From NCBI RefSeq assembly GCF_016518545.1, contig NZ_JACVTO010000006.1:1-64000 (forward strand): a stretch of DNA of 64,000 nt, read 5' to 3'. Source of the DNA: Pseudomonas sp. S30 (GTDB taxonomy: Bacteria; Pseudomonadota; Gammaproteobacteria; Pseudomonadales; Pseudomonadaceae). Positions 20,234-28,548 of this stretch are shown here, one piece after another. A program made the position numbers and the translations under genes. Each line of letters opens with the position of its first letter. Within the stretch, counting starts at the first letter, position 1. The notes under the pieces are model-generated. The model saw only the letters and a list, made by a program, of their open reading frames with translations, made no database searches and had not been told where the DNA came from.

Positions 20234-20285
20234 GACACAAGGCGATCCTAATGACACAAGGTGTCATAATCAAGCTCTGTGTCAT
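20234..20285. promoter_or_regulatory. Operator array between aldolase operon and XRE-cupin gene
   Basis: A perfect palindrome ATGACAC-AAG-GTGTCAT lies at 20251-20267. Extra half-sites flank it: GACACAAGG at 20234-20242, repeated as part of the palindrome at 20253-20261, and GTGTCAT at 20279-20285. The spacing of about 18-19 bases between like half-sites suggests cooperative binding on one DNA face. It overlaps the expected promoters of both divergent transcripts. Confidence 0.7.
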
Positions 20286-20308
20286 TATTTTTCAAGGAAC
20301 AGCTTCGG

Positions 20309-20845
20309 ATGTCGGTTCAGCTGAGAATTTTGCGTAAGAAGATGGGTATCACCTTGGAGCAGTTGGCCGTTCAGACCGGGCTGACCAAGAGCTACCTTTC
20401 CAAGGTCGAGCGCGGAATGAGCTCGCCTTCGATTGCGGTAGCATTGAAGTTGGCCAAGGCGCTCAACGTTCAGGCTGAGGAGCTTTTCAGCACTGAAGCG
20501 GTGCCGGTCGAGGGCTACAGCCTGGTTCGCCGTCAGCAACGTAATGTGCCGGGTGACCAGGCGGCTTCCACGCATGTACCTCTTGCGCAGCATATCGGGC
20601 AGAGGGCATTGTTGCCCTTCATGGTTTACCCGCCACGCTCGTTTGGGCATTCCGCCTTCAAGGAGCACTTGGGAGAAGAGTTCGTCTACGTCCATCGCGG
20701 AAGCGTGGAGGTCGATTTCGGTACCGAGCGCCTTACCCTGGAAGAAGGCGACGCCCTCCATTTCAATGCGCAGAAATCTCACCGCATCCGCACGGTTTCG
20801 CAAACGCAAGCAGAACTGCTTGTGGTGGTGCACAGTTCAGAATAA
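20309..20845 (+). CDS. XRE-cupin transcriptional regulator
   Basis: This 178-residue regulator has an N-terminal helix-turn-helix (residues 5-58, MGITLEQLAVQTGLTKSYLSKVERGMSSPSIAVALKLAKAL) and a C-terminal cupin sensor domain (about 105-175, HLGEEFVYVHRGSVEVDF and GDALHFNAQKSHRI). Regulators of this type often respond to an amino-acid or sugar-acid related ligand bound in the cupin. ATG at 20309 follows CAAGGAAC. It probably binds the GTGTCAT sites upstream, controlling itself and the aldolase operon. Confidence 0.9.
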   Translation: MSVQLRILRKKMGITLEQLAVQTGLTKSYLSKVERGMSSPSIAVALKLAKALNVQAEELFSTEAVPVEGYSLVRRQQRNVPGDQAASTHVPLAQHIGQRALLPFMVYPPRSFGHSAFKEHLGEEFVYVHRGSVEVDFGTERLTLEEGDALHFNAQKSHRIRTVSQTQAELLVVVHSSE

Positions 20846-21522
20846 GCGAGGCGCCCGATCAACTGATCAGCCACCTCGCTTGATTTGTCCTGCGCCCAAA
20901 ACGCAAATAATGTCGCCTGCCTGATTGGCTGCTTCGGCATCAAACGCACTATTTGAAATATTCGGAAGACCTGGCCGTTCGATCGTCGCGTTTTTTGTAG
21001 GCGATGATCTTGGCTGCCTGCTAATCGGCGACGGGGCACGCATCAGGCTGCGCGCCTTTGACCGCCCGATCTACTCACTTTCCTCCAGGATTATGGCCTC
21101 GACGCAGCGGCTGCCGGGTACATCTCGCCCTCGCGTGAACAACGCTTTCACTCGACTGCGTTTTTCATTGATTTCTCGCATTCAGGCGCGTTATCCAATC
21201 TTCGGGCTCTTGGATTTTGCTGCTCTGGAGTCAAGGCTCTGCTGGCAGGTTTGATGTGGCCACGCTCGTGCTGAAGCGGGCCAAACCAACGGCGTAGTGC
21301 GAAATCCATCTAGCCGAGCGAGCGGGCTGCTTGCGCATGGCTGGAGCCTTGGTCGGGCACTAGGCAGGCGGCTCCATGCTAGAATTCAGGAATAGAGATA
21401 AGACATGGCTTGGTCATCAGACACTTCTGTGTGGCGAACATTTTCACCTGGATGAAGGTCCGGAAGTCTTTAGACCCCTTACAACTTACTCAATAGTATG
21501 GCCTGGTCTCGTACAAATCCGG
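20846..21522. other. Gene-free region of lower GC
   Basis: About 680 bases lie between the XRE-cupin and LysR genes. The one sizeable frame (20925-21254 plus) has no family resemblance or ribosome binding site, and its codon use is unlike the neighbours. The stretch may be decayed sequence. I see no repeats matching the tRNA-Lys 3' end. Confidence 0.5.
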
Positions 21523-22449
21523 CTAAATTGTCTCTCCCACTAAAAAATCAATGAGTGACCTGGCCGCATTGCTCAGGTCTACGCCCCGGCGTGTCACGAT
21601 CTCATAAGGTTCACTGCGCGACTTTATCTGCAAAGGCAGTTTTATGAGTGTGCCGCACTCGATGTCCAGTCTGACCACATCGAACGGCATGACGGCCAAT
21701 AGCTGTGGATCCTGGCGTAGCATCGCCAAGGTCGTGAAAGTCGAAGAGGTTTCGATCGGGTATTGCGGAAAGCCGAGTCCTGCCTCTCGAAACTCTCGCT
21801 CAAGGGTCAATCGCATAGGCATGTTCACCGGAAACACGATCCAGCGGAATCCCACCAGTTGCACCAGATCCAGGCATTGGCTATCAGCAAGGGAATGTCC
21901 TGGATTCGCTATCAGCACGAGTTGTTCCTGATGCCTGACTCTACTCTCGTATGAATCCGGCCGACGGCTGACGCTCGTTCTACAGATCACCACATCCAGA
22001 CGACCCTCATCCAGCAGGCTCAGCAAGCGGTCGCTGGTGTCTTCGATCACCGTGACCGACAAGTCTGGTTGTTCTGCTCTCAACTGTGCCAGGCCCTCGA
22101 CCAGCATGGGCACTGCGCCCATTATGGTGCCGACGGAAATTCGCCCGCCGTGGCCTTGGAGGATACCTATCATCTCTTCGCGAAGATGAGCCAGGTCCGT
22201 GTTGATGAGTCTTGCGTAGCGCACGACGCAGCGGCCGAGATCATTGGCTTCCAGGCCTTTGCTGGTGCGCTCGAAAAGCACAGCGCCCAAGGTCGACTCG
22301 ATCTCGTTGAGGGCCTTGGTGGCGCCTGGCTGGGTGATGGACATGGCTTCGGCGGCCTTGTGGATCGAGCCGAGCTCTTCAAGGCTGATCAACAAGCGCA
22401 GTTGGCGCAAACGTAGGCGAGAGGCCATGGAGCTCAAGGGTGGAAGCAT
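21523..22449 (-). CDS. LysR-family regulator of the sugar-acid operon
   Basis: This 308-residue LysR regulator has a winged HTH at about residues 11-70 (LRQLRLLISLEELGSIHKAAEAMSITQPGATKALNEIE) and a periplasmic-binding-protein-like effector domain (about 100-300). It is divergent from the araD1-type gene, the normal arrangement for an activator of the adjacent catabolic operon. It resembles the GalR/Cbl-type LysR proteins linked to uronate and aldarate genes in pseudomonads; the effector is inferred to be a sugar acid. The start could also be the internal ATG at residue 8. Confidence 0.9.
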   Translation of the reverse strand: MLPPLSSMASRLRLRQLRLLISLEELGSIHKAAEAMSITQPGATKALNEIESTLGAVLFERTSKGLEANDLGRCVVRYARLINTDLAHLREEMIGILQGHGGRISVGTIMGAVPMLVEGLAQLRAEQPDLSVTVIEDTSDRLLSLLDEGRLDVVICRTSVSRRPDSYESRVRHQEQLVLIANPGHSLADSQCLDLVQLVGFRWIVFPVNMPMRLTLEREFREAGLGFPQYPIETSSTFTTLAMLRQDPQLLAVMPFDVVRLDIECGTLIKLPLQIKSRSEPYEIVTRRGVDLSNAARSLIDFLVGETI

Positions 22450-22454
22450 AGGCG

Positions 22455-22469
22455 ATCACTAAAAGTTAT
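22455..22469. promoter_or_regulatory. Candidate LysR-type T-N11-A box
   Basis: ATCACT-AAA-AGTTAT is an imperfect palindrome (5 of 6 arm positions) containing T-N11-A between 22456 and 22468. It lies in the 109-base region between the divergent LysR and araD1-type genes. Confidence 0.5.
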
Positions 22470-22538
22470 CACGGGAAGAACAGCTGTCATTAGGCAGCAC
22501 CGCGCGGGAAAATTAAAGTGGTCTCCATCGATCCCCAG

Positions 22539-22554
22539 AAGAACAACAAGGAGG
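22539..22554 (+). promoter_or_regulatory. Hfq/Crc-type CA motif overlapping a ribosome binding site
   Basis: AACAACAA (22542-22549) matches the AANAANAA motif bound by Hfq with Crc during carbon catabolite repression in Pseudomonas. It directly abuts and partly overlaps the Shine-Dalgarno AAGGAGG (22548-22554) of the araD1-type gene, the position where translation repression is effective. Confidence 0.65.
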
Positions 22555-22558
22555 CCGC

Positions 22559-23557
22559 ATGCGCCTGATCCAATTCGAAACCGCAACCGGCGAACGTCAA
22601 GTGGGCGTGGTCGAGGGCGAGCAGATCCAGGCAGTCCGCCATACCACTCACATGCGTGAACTGGCGCTCGCGGCCATCCGCAACAGCCGCAGCCTATGCG
22701 CCGAAGTGCTGGAGCGAGGGCTGGACAGCCGGACTGAAAGTTATCCCCTCGCCTTGGCCGAATGCCGCGTGCTGCCGCCACTGGATCATGAAGATCCGGC
22801 CCACTGCCTGATCACCGGTACTGGCCTGACACATCTGGGCAGTGCCTCTACCCGCGACAAGATGCACCAGCAGAAAGCCACCGACAGCGCCGCCCAGACC
22901 GATACTTCGCGGATGTTCCAGTGGGGCGTGGAGGGCGGCCGGCCGGCCGCCGGTTGCGTCGGCGCCCAACCAGAATGGTTCTACAAGGGCGATGGCTCCA
23001 TCGTCGCTCGTCCGGGCCAGGCCTTGCTGAGTCCTGCCTTCGCCGAAGATGCAGGTGAGGAACCTGAACTGGCGGGGCTCTACGTGATCGGTGACGATGG
23101 CCTGCCATACCGCCTGGGCTTCGCCATCGGCAACGAGTTTTCCGATCATGTGATGGAACGCCGCAGCTACTTGTACCTGGCCCATTCCAAACTGCGCAAC
23201 TGCGCCTATGGCCCAGAGCTACGGGTGGGTGACCTGCCAGGCCATCTTGAAGGCGTCAGCCGTATCCGCCGTGGTGACGCCGTGCTGTGGGAGAAGCCCT
23301 TCCTCAGCGGCGAGAACAACATGTGCCACTCCCTCGAGAACCTGGAGTACCACCACTTCAAATACGCACAGTTCCTGCGCCCCGGCGATGTGCATATTCA
23401 CTTCTTCGGCACCGCCACCTTGTCGTTCGCCGATCAAGTCAGGACCGCCCCTGGCGACGTGTTCGAGATCAGCCTGACCGACTTCGGCGCGCCTCTGTGC
23501 AACGCCGTGGGCCTCGCCCGGGAACCGTTGAAACCGGGCGCCGTGAAACCGCTCTGA
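22559..23557 (+). CDS. GguC/AraD1-type fumarylacetoacetate hydrolase-fold dehydratase
   Basis: This is a 332-residue FAH-superfamily protein matching the GguC/AraD1 group, whose best known member dehydrates 2-keto-3-deoxy-L-arabonate to 2-oxoglutarate semialdehyde. The family core is seen in LITGTGLTHLGSASTRD, GFAIGNEFSDHVMERR and FLRPGDVHIHFFGTATLSFAD. It opens the operon with MFS permease, UxaA-like dehydratase and aldehyde dehydrogenase. The last gene makes 2-oxoglutarate from exactly the product this enzyme would release. Confidence 0.88.
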   Translation: MRLIQFETATGERQVGVVEGEQIQAVRHTTHMRELALAAIRNSRSLCAEVLERGLDSRTESYPLALAECRVLPPLDHEDPAHCLITGTGLTHLGSASTRDKMHQQKATDSAAQTDTSRMFQWGVEGGRPAAGCVGAQPEWFYKGDGSIVARPGQALLSPAFAEDAGEEPELAGLYVIGDDGLPYRLGFAIGNEFSDHVMERRSYLYLAHSKLRNCAYGPELRVGDLPGHLEGVSRIRRGDAVLWEKPFLSGENNMCHSLENLEYHHFKYAQFLRPGDVHIHFFGTATLSFADQVRTAPGDVFEISLTDFGAPLCNAVGLAREPLKPGAVKPL

Positions 23558-23625
23558 GCCGATTCATCCCTGACGCGTGCGCAAGGAGGCGCCGTTCAGC
23601 ATTTCATAATAAACATAAAAGCGAG

Positions 23626-24951
23626 ATGAGCATGAAGAACAGCCCCTATTCGGCGGCCCCCTCGGCCGCCCTTGCAGCCTCCGACAGCGCCCGCCCGACC
23701 ACCGTGCGCTGGCGCATCTTCCTTATCCTGCTATTGCTGGCAGCGATCAACTACATCGACCGCGCCTCGCTGTCGGTAGCCTTACCGTTGATTTCCACCG
23801 AGTTCGAACTGACGCCGGCCCTGGAGGGGCTCATTCTCAGCGCCTTCTTCTGGTCTTATGCGCTGATGCAGATTCCGAGTGGCATGCTGCTGGACCGCTT
23901 TCAGGTGCGCAACATCGTCGGCGTCGCCACCGTCGGTTGGGGCGCGTTCCAGGCCCTGGGCGGGATGGCCCACAACTGGATCACGCTGCTGATCACCCGC
24001 GTCGGTCTCGGTGTCGCCGAGTCGCCGATCATGCCGGCCGGCGCCAAGCTCAATGGCGCCTGGCTGACGCCCAACGAGCGCGGCCGCGGTGCCACGCTGG
24101 TGGACGGCGGCGCGCCGCTGGGTACCGCTTTCGGCGCGATCATCATCGCCGGCCTGATCACCTGGTTCGACTCCTGGCGCATCGCGTTCGTCATCGCGGG
24201 TGTCGGCACCGTGGTGGTCGGTGTCTGGGCCTGGTGGTACATCCGCAACCACCCAAGCGAACACCCGCTGGTGAACAAGGCCGAGCTGGACTACATCACC
24301 CAGGCCAATGACGCCGCGAGCAAGGCCAGCGGCAATCGCAAGGCCGTCCTCAAGGAATTGCTCAAAAGTCGGTCGGTGCTGTGCATGTTCGCCGGCTACG
24401 CCTGCTACAACAGCGTGTTCTATGGCCTGCTGACCTGGATGCCGAGCTATCTGCACCAGACCCACAACCTCGATATCAAGGCGATGGGCGGTGCCACCTT
24501 CCTGATCTTCATGTGCGGTTTCGTCGGCGAGCTGATCGGGGGATGGATCGCCGATAAGTGGCGCACCCGTGGCGCCCAACCGAACACCGTGATGCGCACC
24601 ATGTTCGTCGGGTCCGCCGCCGTTGCCGCGCTGTGCATCCTGCTGGTGGCCTATACCCCGCAGGCCACGCTGGTCATCGGCCTGCTGTGCGTCGCCCTGT
24701 TCTTCATCCGCTGGTGCGGCATGTACTGGTGCTTGCCCGCCATCCTCGGCGGCAAGTCCAAGGCCGGCGTGCTCGGTGGCAGCATGAACTTCTGCGGCAA
24801 CATGGTCGGCGTCATCGTACCGATCCTGATCGGCCTGATCGTGCAATTCACAGGCTCCTATTTCTTCGCCCTGATCTTCTTCGTGGTGATGGCTTTCGGC
24901 CTGATGCTGTTTTCCGGCCTGATCGACTATCGCGAGCGCGGGCTGGCCTGA
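23626..24951 (+). CDS. MFS sugar-acid transporter (GudP/glucarate type)
   Basis: This 441-residue major facilitator has about 12 transmembrane segments. The early motif LAAINYIDRASLSVALPLISTEFELTP is characteristic of the anion:cation symporter branch that includes GudP, GarP and ExuT. It probably imports an aldarate, uronate or aldonate with protons. The start is ATG at 23626 or 23632; neither has a strong ribosome binding site. It is the second gene of the sugar-acid operon. Confidence 0.9.
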   Translation: MSMKNSPYSAAPSAALAASDSARPTTVRWRIFLILLLLAAINYIDRASLSVALPLISTEFELTPALEGLILSAFFWSYALMQIPSGMLLDRFQVRNIVGVATVGWGAFQALGGMAHNWITLLITRVGLGVAESPIMPAGAKLNGAWLTPNERGRGATLVDGGAPLGTAFGAIIIAGLITWFDSWRIAFVIAGVGTVVVGVWAWWYIRNHPSEHPLVNKAELDYITQANDAASKASGNRKAVLKELLKSRSVLCMFAGYACYNSVFYGLLTWMPSYLHQTHNLDIKAMGGATFLIFMCGFVGELIGGWIADKWRTRGAQPNTVMRTMFVGSAAVAALCILLVAYTPQATLVIGLLCVALFFIRWCGMYWCLPAILGGKSKAGVLGGSMNFCGNMVGVIVPILIGLIVQFTGSYFFALIFFVVMAFGLMLFSGLIDYRERGLA

Positions 24952-24991
24952 GCTCTACCGGGTATGAGCCCCTGTCTTTGAGGTGACCGTG

Positions 24992-26545
24992 ATGCAACTT
25001 ATTACAAGTACAGGCAGTGAACAGGCTGCCTTGGCCGTGATCCGACTCAATCCGCTGGACGATGTGCTCATCGCCCGCCAGCCACTTACCGAAGGCCTGC
25101 AATTGCCTGAAGGCATCCAGGTGCGCGAGCCGATTCCCGCCGGCCACAAGGTGGCTGCGCGCGATATCGCCGTTGGTGAGGCGCTGCGCCGCTATGGCCA
25201 GATCATCGGCTTCGCCGGCCAGGCCATCGCTGCCGGCCAACATGTCCACGTGCATAACCTGGCGATGGGCGACTTCAGCCGCGACTATGCCTTCGGCATC
25301 GACGCCAAAGGCCTCAGACAGCCCGTGGAAGACACCTTCATGGGCATTGTCCGAGCCAATGGCCAGGTTGCCACCCGTAACTACATCGGCATCCTCACCT
25401 CGGTGAACTGTTCGGCTACGGTGGCCCGGGCCATCGCCGACCACTTCCGTCGCGACATTCACCCGGAGGTCCTCGAAGCCTACCCCAACGTCGATGGCGT
25501 GGTGGCCCTGACCCACGGCGTCGGCTGCGCGGTCGACCCGGGAGGGGAAGCCCTGGCCATGCTGCAACGTACCCTCGGCGGCTACGCAGTGCACGCCAAC
25601 TTTCACTCGGTGCTGATGATCGGCCTGGGCTGCGAAACCAACCAGATTCCCGACCTGCTGGCGGCACAAGGCCTGGAAAGCTGCAATACCCTGCGTACGT
25701 TCACCATCCAGGGCACCGGCGGCACCTCCAAGACGATCGCCAGCGGCATCGCCCAGATCAAGACACTGCTGGCCGAGGCTAACGCCGTGCAGCGCGAGCC
25801 GGTGAGCGTTCGTCATCTCACCGTAGGCTTGCAGTGCGGCGGTTCGGACGGCTACTCCGGCATCACCGCCAACCCGGCGTTGGGCAATGCCGTGGACCGC
25901 CTGGTCGCGGCGGGCGGTACCGCAATCCTCTCGGAAACCCCGGAAGTCTACGGCGCCGAGCATCTTTTGACCCGTCGCGCGGTGAGCCGGCAGGTGGGTG
26001 AAAAACTCATCGCCCGCATCCGATGGTGGGAAGCTTACTGCCAGCGCATGGGCGCTGAACTGAACAACAACCCATCGGCCGGCAACAAGGCCGGCGGCCT
26101 GACCACCATCCTCGAGAAATCTCTTGGTGCCGTGGCCAAGGCCGGGTCCAGCGACCTGGTGGACGTCTATGAATACGCCGAGCCGGTCCGCGCCCACGGC
26201 CTGGTGTTCATGGACACGCCCGGCTACGACCCGATTTCCGCGACCGGCCAGGTCGCTGGAGGGGCCAATCTGATCGCTTTCACCACCGGTCGCGGTTCAG
26301 CCTACGGCTGTGCGCCATCGCCTTCGATCAAATTGGCCACCAACACGCGCCTGTGGCAATCCCAGGAAGAAGACATGGACGTGAACTGCGGTGGCATCGC
26401 CGACGGCAGCACGACCATCGAAGAGCGCGGCGAGCACATCTATCGGTTGATGCTGGCCATCGCCTCGGGCGAGCGCAGCAAGAGCGAGCAGCACGGCTAC
26501 GGCCAGAACGAATTCGTGCCGTGGCAGATCGGCGCCATCACCTGA
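24992..26545 (+). CDS. UxaA/GarD-family sugar-acid dehydratase
   Basis: This 517-residue protein joins an N-terminal SAF domain (about 1-100) to the UxaA/GarD catalytic region (about 115-510). Conserved segments are CSATVARAIADHF, THGVGCAV, LGCETNQIPDLL, LQCGGSDGYSGITANPALG and FTTGRGSAYGCAPSPSIK. Family members are iron-dependent altronate, galactarate or related aldonate dehydratases. The ATG at 24992 is five bases after GAGGTGA. The product would be a 2-keto-3-deoxy acid for the AraD1-type enzyme; the exact substrate is undecided. Confidence 0.9.
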   Translation: MQLITSTGSEQAALAVIRLNPLDDVLIARQPLTEGLQLPEGIQVREPIPAGHKVAARDIAVGEALRRYGQIIGFAGQAIAAGQHVHVHNLAMGDFSRDYAFGIDAKGLRQPVEDTFMGIVRANGQVATRNYIGILTSVNCSATVARAIADHFRRDIHPEVLEAYPNVDGVVALTHGVGCAVDPGGEALAMLQRTLGGYAVHANFHSVLMIGLGCETNQIPDLLAAQGLESCNTLRTFTIQGTGGTSKTIASGIAQIKTLLAEANAVQREPVSVRHLTVGLQCGGSDGYSGITANPALGNAVDRLVAAGGTAILSETPEVYGAEHLLTRRAVSRQVGEKLIARIRWWEAYCQRMGAELNNNPSAGNKAGGLTTILEKSLGAVAKAGSSDLVDVYEYAEPVRAHGLVFMDTPGYDPISATGQVAGGANLIAFTTGRGSAYGCAPSPSIKLATNTRLWQSQEEDMDVNCGGIADGSTTIEERGEHIYRLMLAIASGERSKSEQHGYGQNEFVPWQIGAIT

Positions 26546-26574
26546 CACTTGTCCACTCGATTACGGAGCCCTAC

Positions 26575-28155
26575 ATGACCCGCATCCTTGGTCACAACTA
26601 CATCGGCGGACAGCGCTCGGCGCTGGGTGAGGTTCGCCTTCAGAGCCTTGACGCCGCCACGGGCGAAGCGCTGCCTGGCGCCTTCAGCCAGGCTACAGCA
26701 GCGGAGGTCGATGCGGCCGCCAACGCCGCCGCCAGCGCCTTCCCGGTCTTGCGCGGCCTGCCTGCTGGTCGACGCGCAGAGTTCCTCGACGCCATCGCTG
26801 ACGAACTGGACGCGCTGGGTGATGATTTCATCGCCACTGTCTGCCGTGAGACCGCGCTGCCTGCCGGGCGTATCCTGGGCGAGCGCGGCCGTACCAGCGG
26901 GCAGATGCGCCTGTTCGCCAAGGTGCTGCGCCGCGGTGATTTCCATGGTGCGCGCATCGACCGCGCGTTACCGGATCGACAGCCGCTACCGCGCCCGGAT
27001 GTGCGCCAGTGCCGCATTGGCGTTGGCCCTGTGGCAGTGTTCGGTGCCAGCAACTTCCCGCTGGCGTTCTCCACCGCTGGCGGTGACACGGCCTCGGCGC
27101 TGGCCGCTGGCTGCCCCGTGGTGGTCAAGGCCCATAGCGGCCATATGGCCACGGCCGAATGGGTGGCCGATGCCATCATCCGTGCCGCTGATCGCACCGG
27201 CATGCCGGCAGGCGTTTTCAATATGATCTACGGCGGTGGCGTGGGGGAATGGCTGGTCAAGCACCCGGCGATACAGGCGGTGGGCTTCACCGGGTCGCTC
27301 AAGGGCGGCAACGCGCTGAGCCGCCTGGCTGCCGAACGGCCCCAGCCGATCCCGGTGTTCGCCGAGATGTCCAGCATCAACCCGGTGATCCTGCTGCCGG
27401 GCGCCCTGCAAGCGCGCAGCGAAACCATCGCCCGTGAGCTCAGTGCTTCGGTGACCCTCGGCTGTGGCCAGTTCTGCACCAACCCCGGTCTTGTCCTGGG
27501 TCTTCGCTCGTCAGCCTTCAGTGCGTTCGTCGAGCAGTTCAAGGCACAGATGGCCGGTCAGCCGGCGCAAACCATGCTCAACCGTGGCACTCTCGCCAGC
27601 TACCGCAAAGGGCTGCAGCAGTTGCACCAGCATCCGGGCATCCGCCATCTGGCAGGCGGTGAAGAGGTCGGCAACCAGGCTCGGCCACAGTTGTTCCAGG
27701 CCGATGTCAGCCTGTTGCTCAGCGGTGATGAACTGCTGCAGGAAGAGGTCTTCGGCCCTGCGACCTTGGTGATCGAGGTCGAAGATCAGCAGCAATTGGC
27801 GGCCGCCATCCGAGCCCTGCGCGGCCAATTGACGGCTACGCTGCTCGGCGAGCCAGGGGAGTTGGGTGAGTGTGGCTGGTTGAGCGAGCTGTTGCAGGAG
27901 AAAGTCGGCAGGGTATTGATCAACGGCTACCCGACCGGAGTGGAAGTCTGTGATGCCATGGTCCATGGCGGGCCGTACCCGGCGACTTCCGACTCCCGCG
28001 GCACCTCTGTAGGTACGCTGGCCATCGACCGATATATGCGGCCAGTGTGTTTCCAGAACTATCCAGACGCATTGCTTCCACCACCCCTGCAAAGCAGCAA
28101 TCCCTTGAACTTGCTGCGGTTGGTCGATGGGGAACTAACGCGCGCCTGCGCATGA
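26575..28155 (+). CDS. 2-oxoglutarate semialdehyde dehydrogenase
   Basis: This 526-residue aldehyde dehydrogenase belongs to the long KGSADH group. It has the catalytic Cys in GCGQFCTNPGL, the general-base Glu in FAEMSSINPV, and the family ending MVHGGPYPATSDSRGTSVGTLAIDRYMRPVCFQNYP. It oxidises 2-oxoglutarate semialdehyde to 2-oxoglutarate, the terminal step of non-phosphorylative pentose and aldarate routes. ATG at 26575 follows ACGGAG. It is the last gene of the sugar-acid operon. Confidence 0.93.
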   Translation: MTRILGHNYIGGQRSALGEVRLQSLDAATGEALPGAFSQATAAEVDAAANAAASAFPVLRGLPAGRRAEFLDAIADELDALGDDFIATVCRETALPAGRILGERGRTSGQMRLFAKVLRRGDFHGARIDRALPDRQPLPRPDVRQCRIGVGPVAVFGASNFPLAFSTAGGDTASALAAGCPVVVKAHSGHMATAEWVADAIIRAADRTGMPAGVFNMIYGGGVGEWLVKHPAIQAVGFTGSLKGGNALSRLAAERPQPIPVFAEMSSINPVILLPGALQARSETIARELSASVTLGCGQFCTNPGLVLGLRSSAFSAFVEQFKAQMAGQPAQTMLNRGTLASYRKGLQQLHQHPGIRHLAGGEEVGNQARPQLFQADVSLLLSGDELLQEEVFGPATLVIEVEDQQQLAAAIRALRGQLTATLLGEPGELGECGWLSELLQEKVGRVLINGYPTGVEVCDAMVHGGPYPATSDSRGTSVGTLAIDRYMRPVCFQNYPDALLPPPLQSSNPLNLLRLVDGELTRACA

Positions 28156-28548
28156 TTGCGTTCGATCTTGCTTTCCACAGATAGCAAACATAAACGCGTC
28201 GCATCATCTGGCGAAGCCCGGTCACTGCTCAGGGTTTCGCCTTTCATCCGCCCATCACCCTGCTAGCGTCCAAGAGATCATGCCGGGTCAGGAGAGTTGA
28301 ATATGCGCGGCTGGCTTTTCCATTGTCTTCGCCATGTTCTATTGCCTGGACGTGCTTCACTGGGCACCGCCACTCTGGGGACGGCGTCCGGCGCAGTAGG
28401 TGTCTGAAACATCCGGGCACCTTCTGTGGCTCTGAGTGATCGAAGCCATACGCCGCGATTTACAGAAACACTGGTCGTCTCCTCTACACCAGTCCTGACC
28501 GCCGCTGCGATGAGGTATATGTAAAATTTCCCCTATATGGAGGGCTCG
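28156..28548. other. Intergenic region with one doubtful mini-ORF
   Basis: These 393 bases separate the dehydrogenase and cupin genes. One 34-codon frame (28303-28407 plus, MRGWLFHCLRHVLLPG) has a GGAG site eight bases upstream. The next frame over it reads AGFSIVFAMFYCLDVLHW up to a stop near 28398, which looks like a membrane segment, so a frameshifted remnant is possible. I see no terminator or repeat. Confidence 0.4.

Noticed and set aside
20925..21254. Plus-strand 109-residue frame after the XRE-cupin gene
   Set aside because: No ribosome binding site, no family pattern and a decayed-looking context.
17097..21522. Integrative element inserted at tRNA-Lys
   Set aside because: No integrase, mobility gene or second copy of the tRNA 3' end is visible; kept only as a variable-region observation.
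24848..26197. Minus-strand frame opposite the UxaA-like gene
   Set aside because: It overlaps an intact conserved dehydratase and has no recognisable domain.
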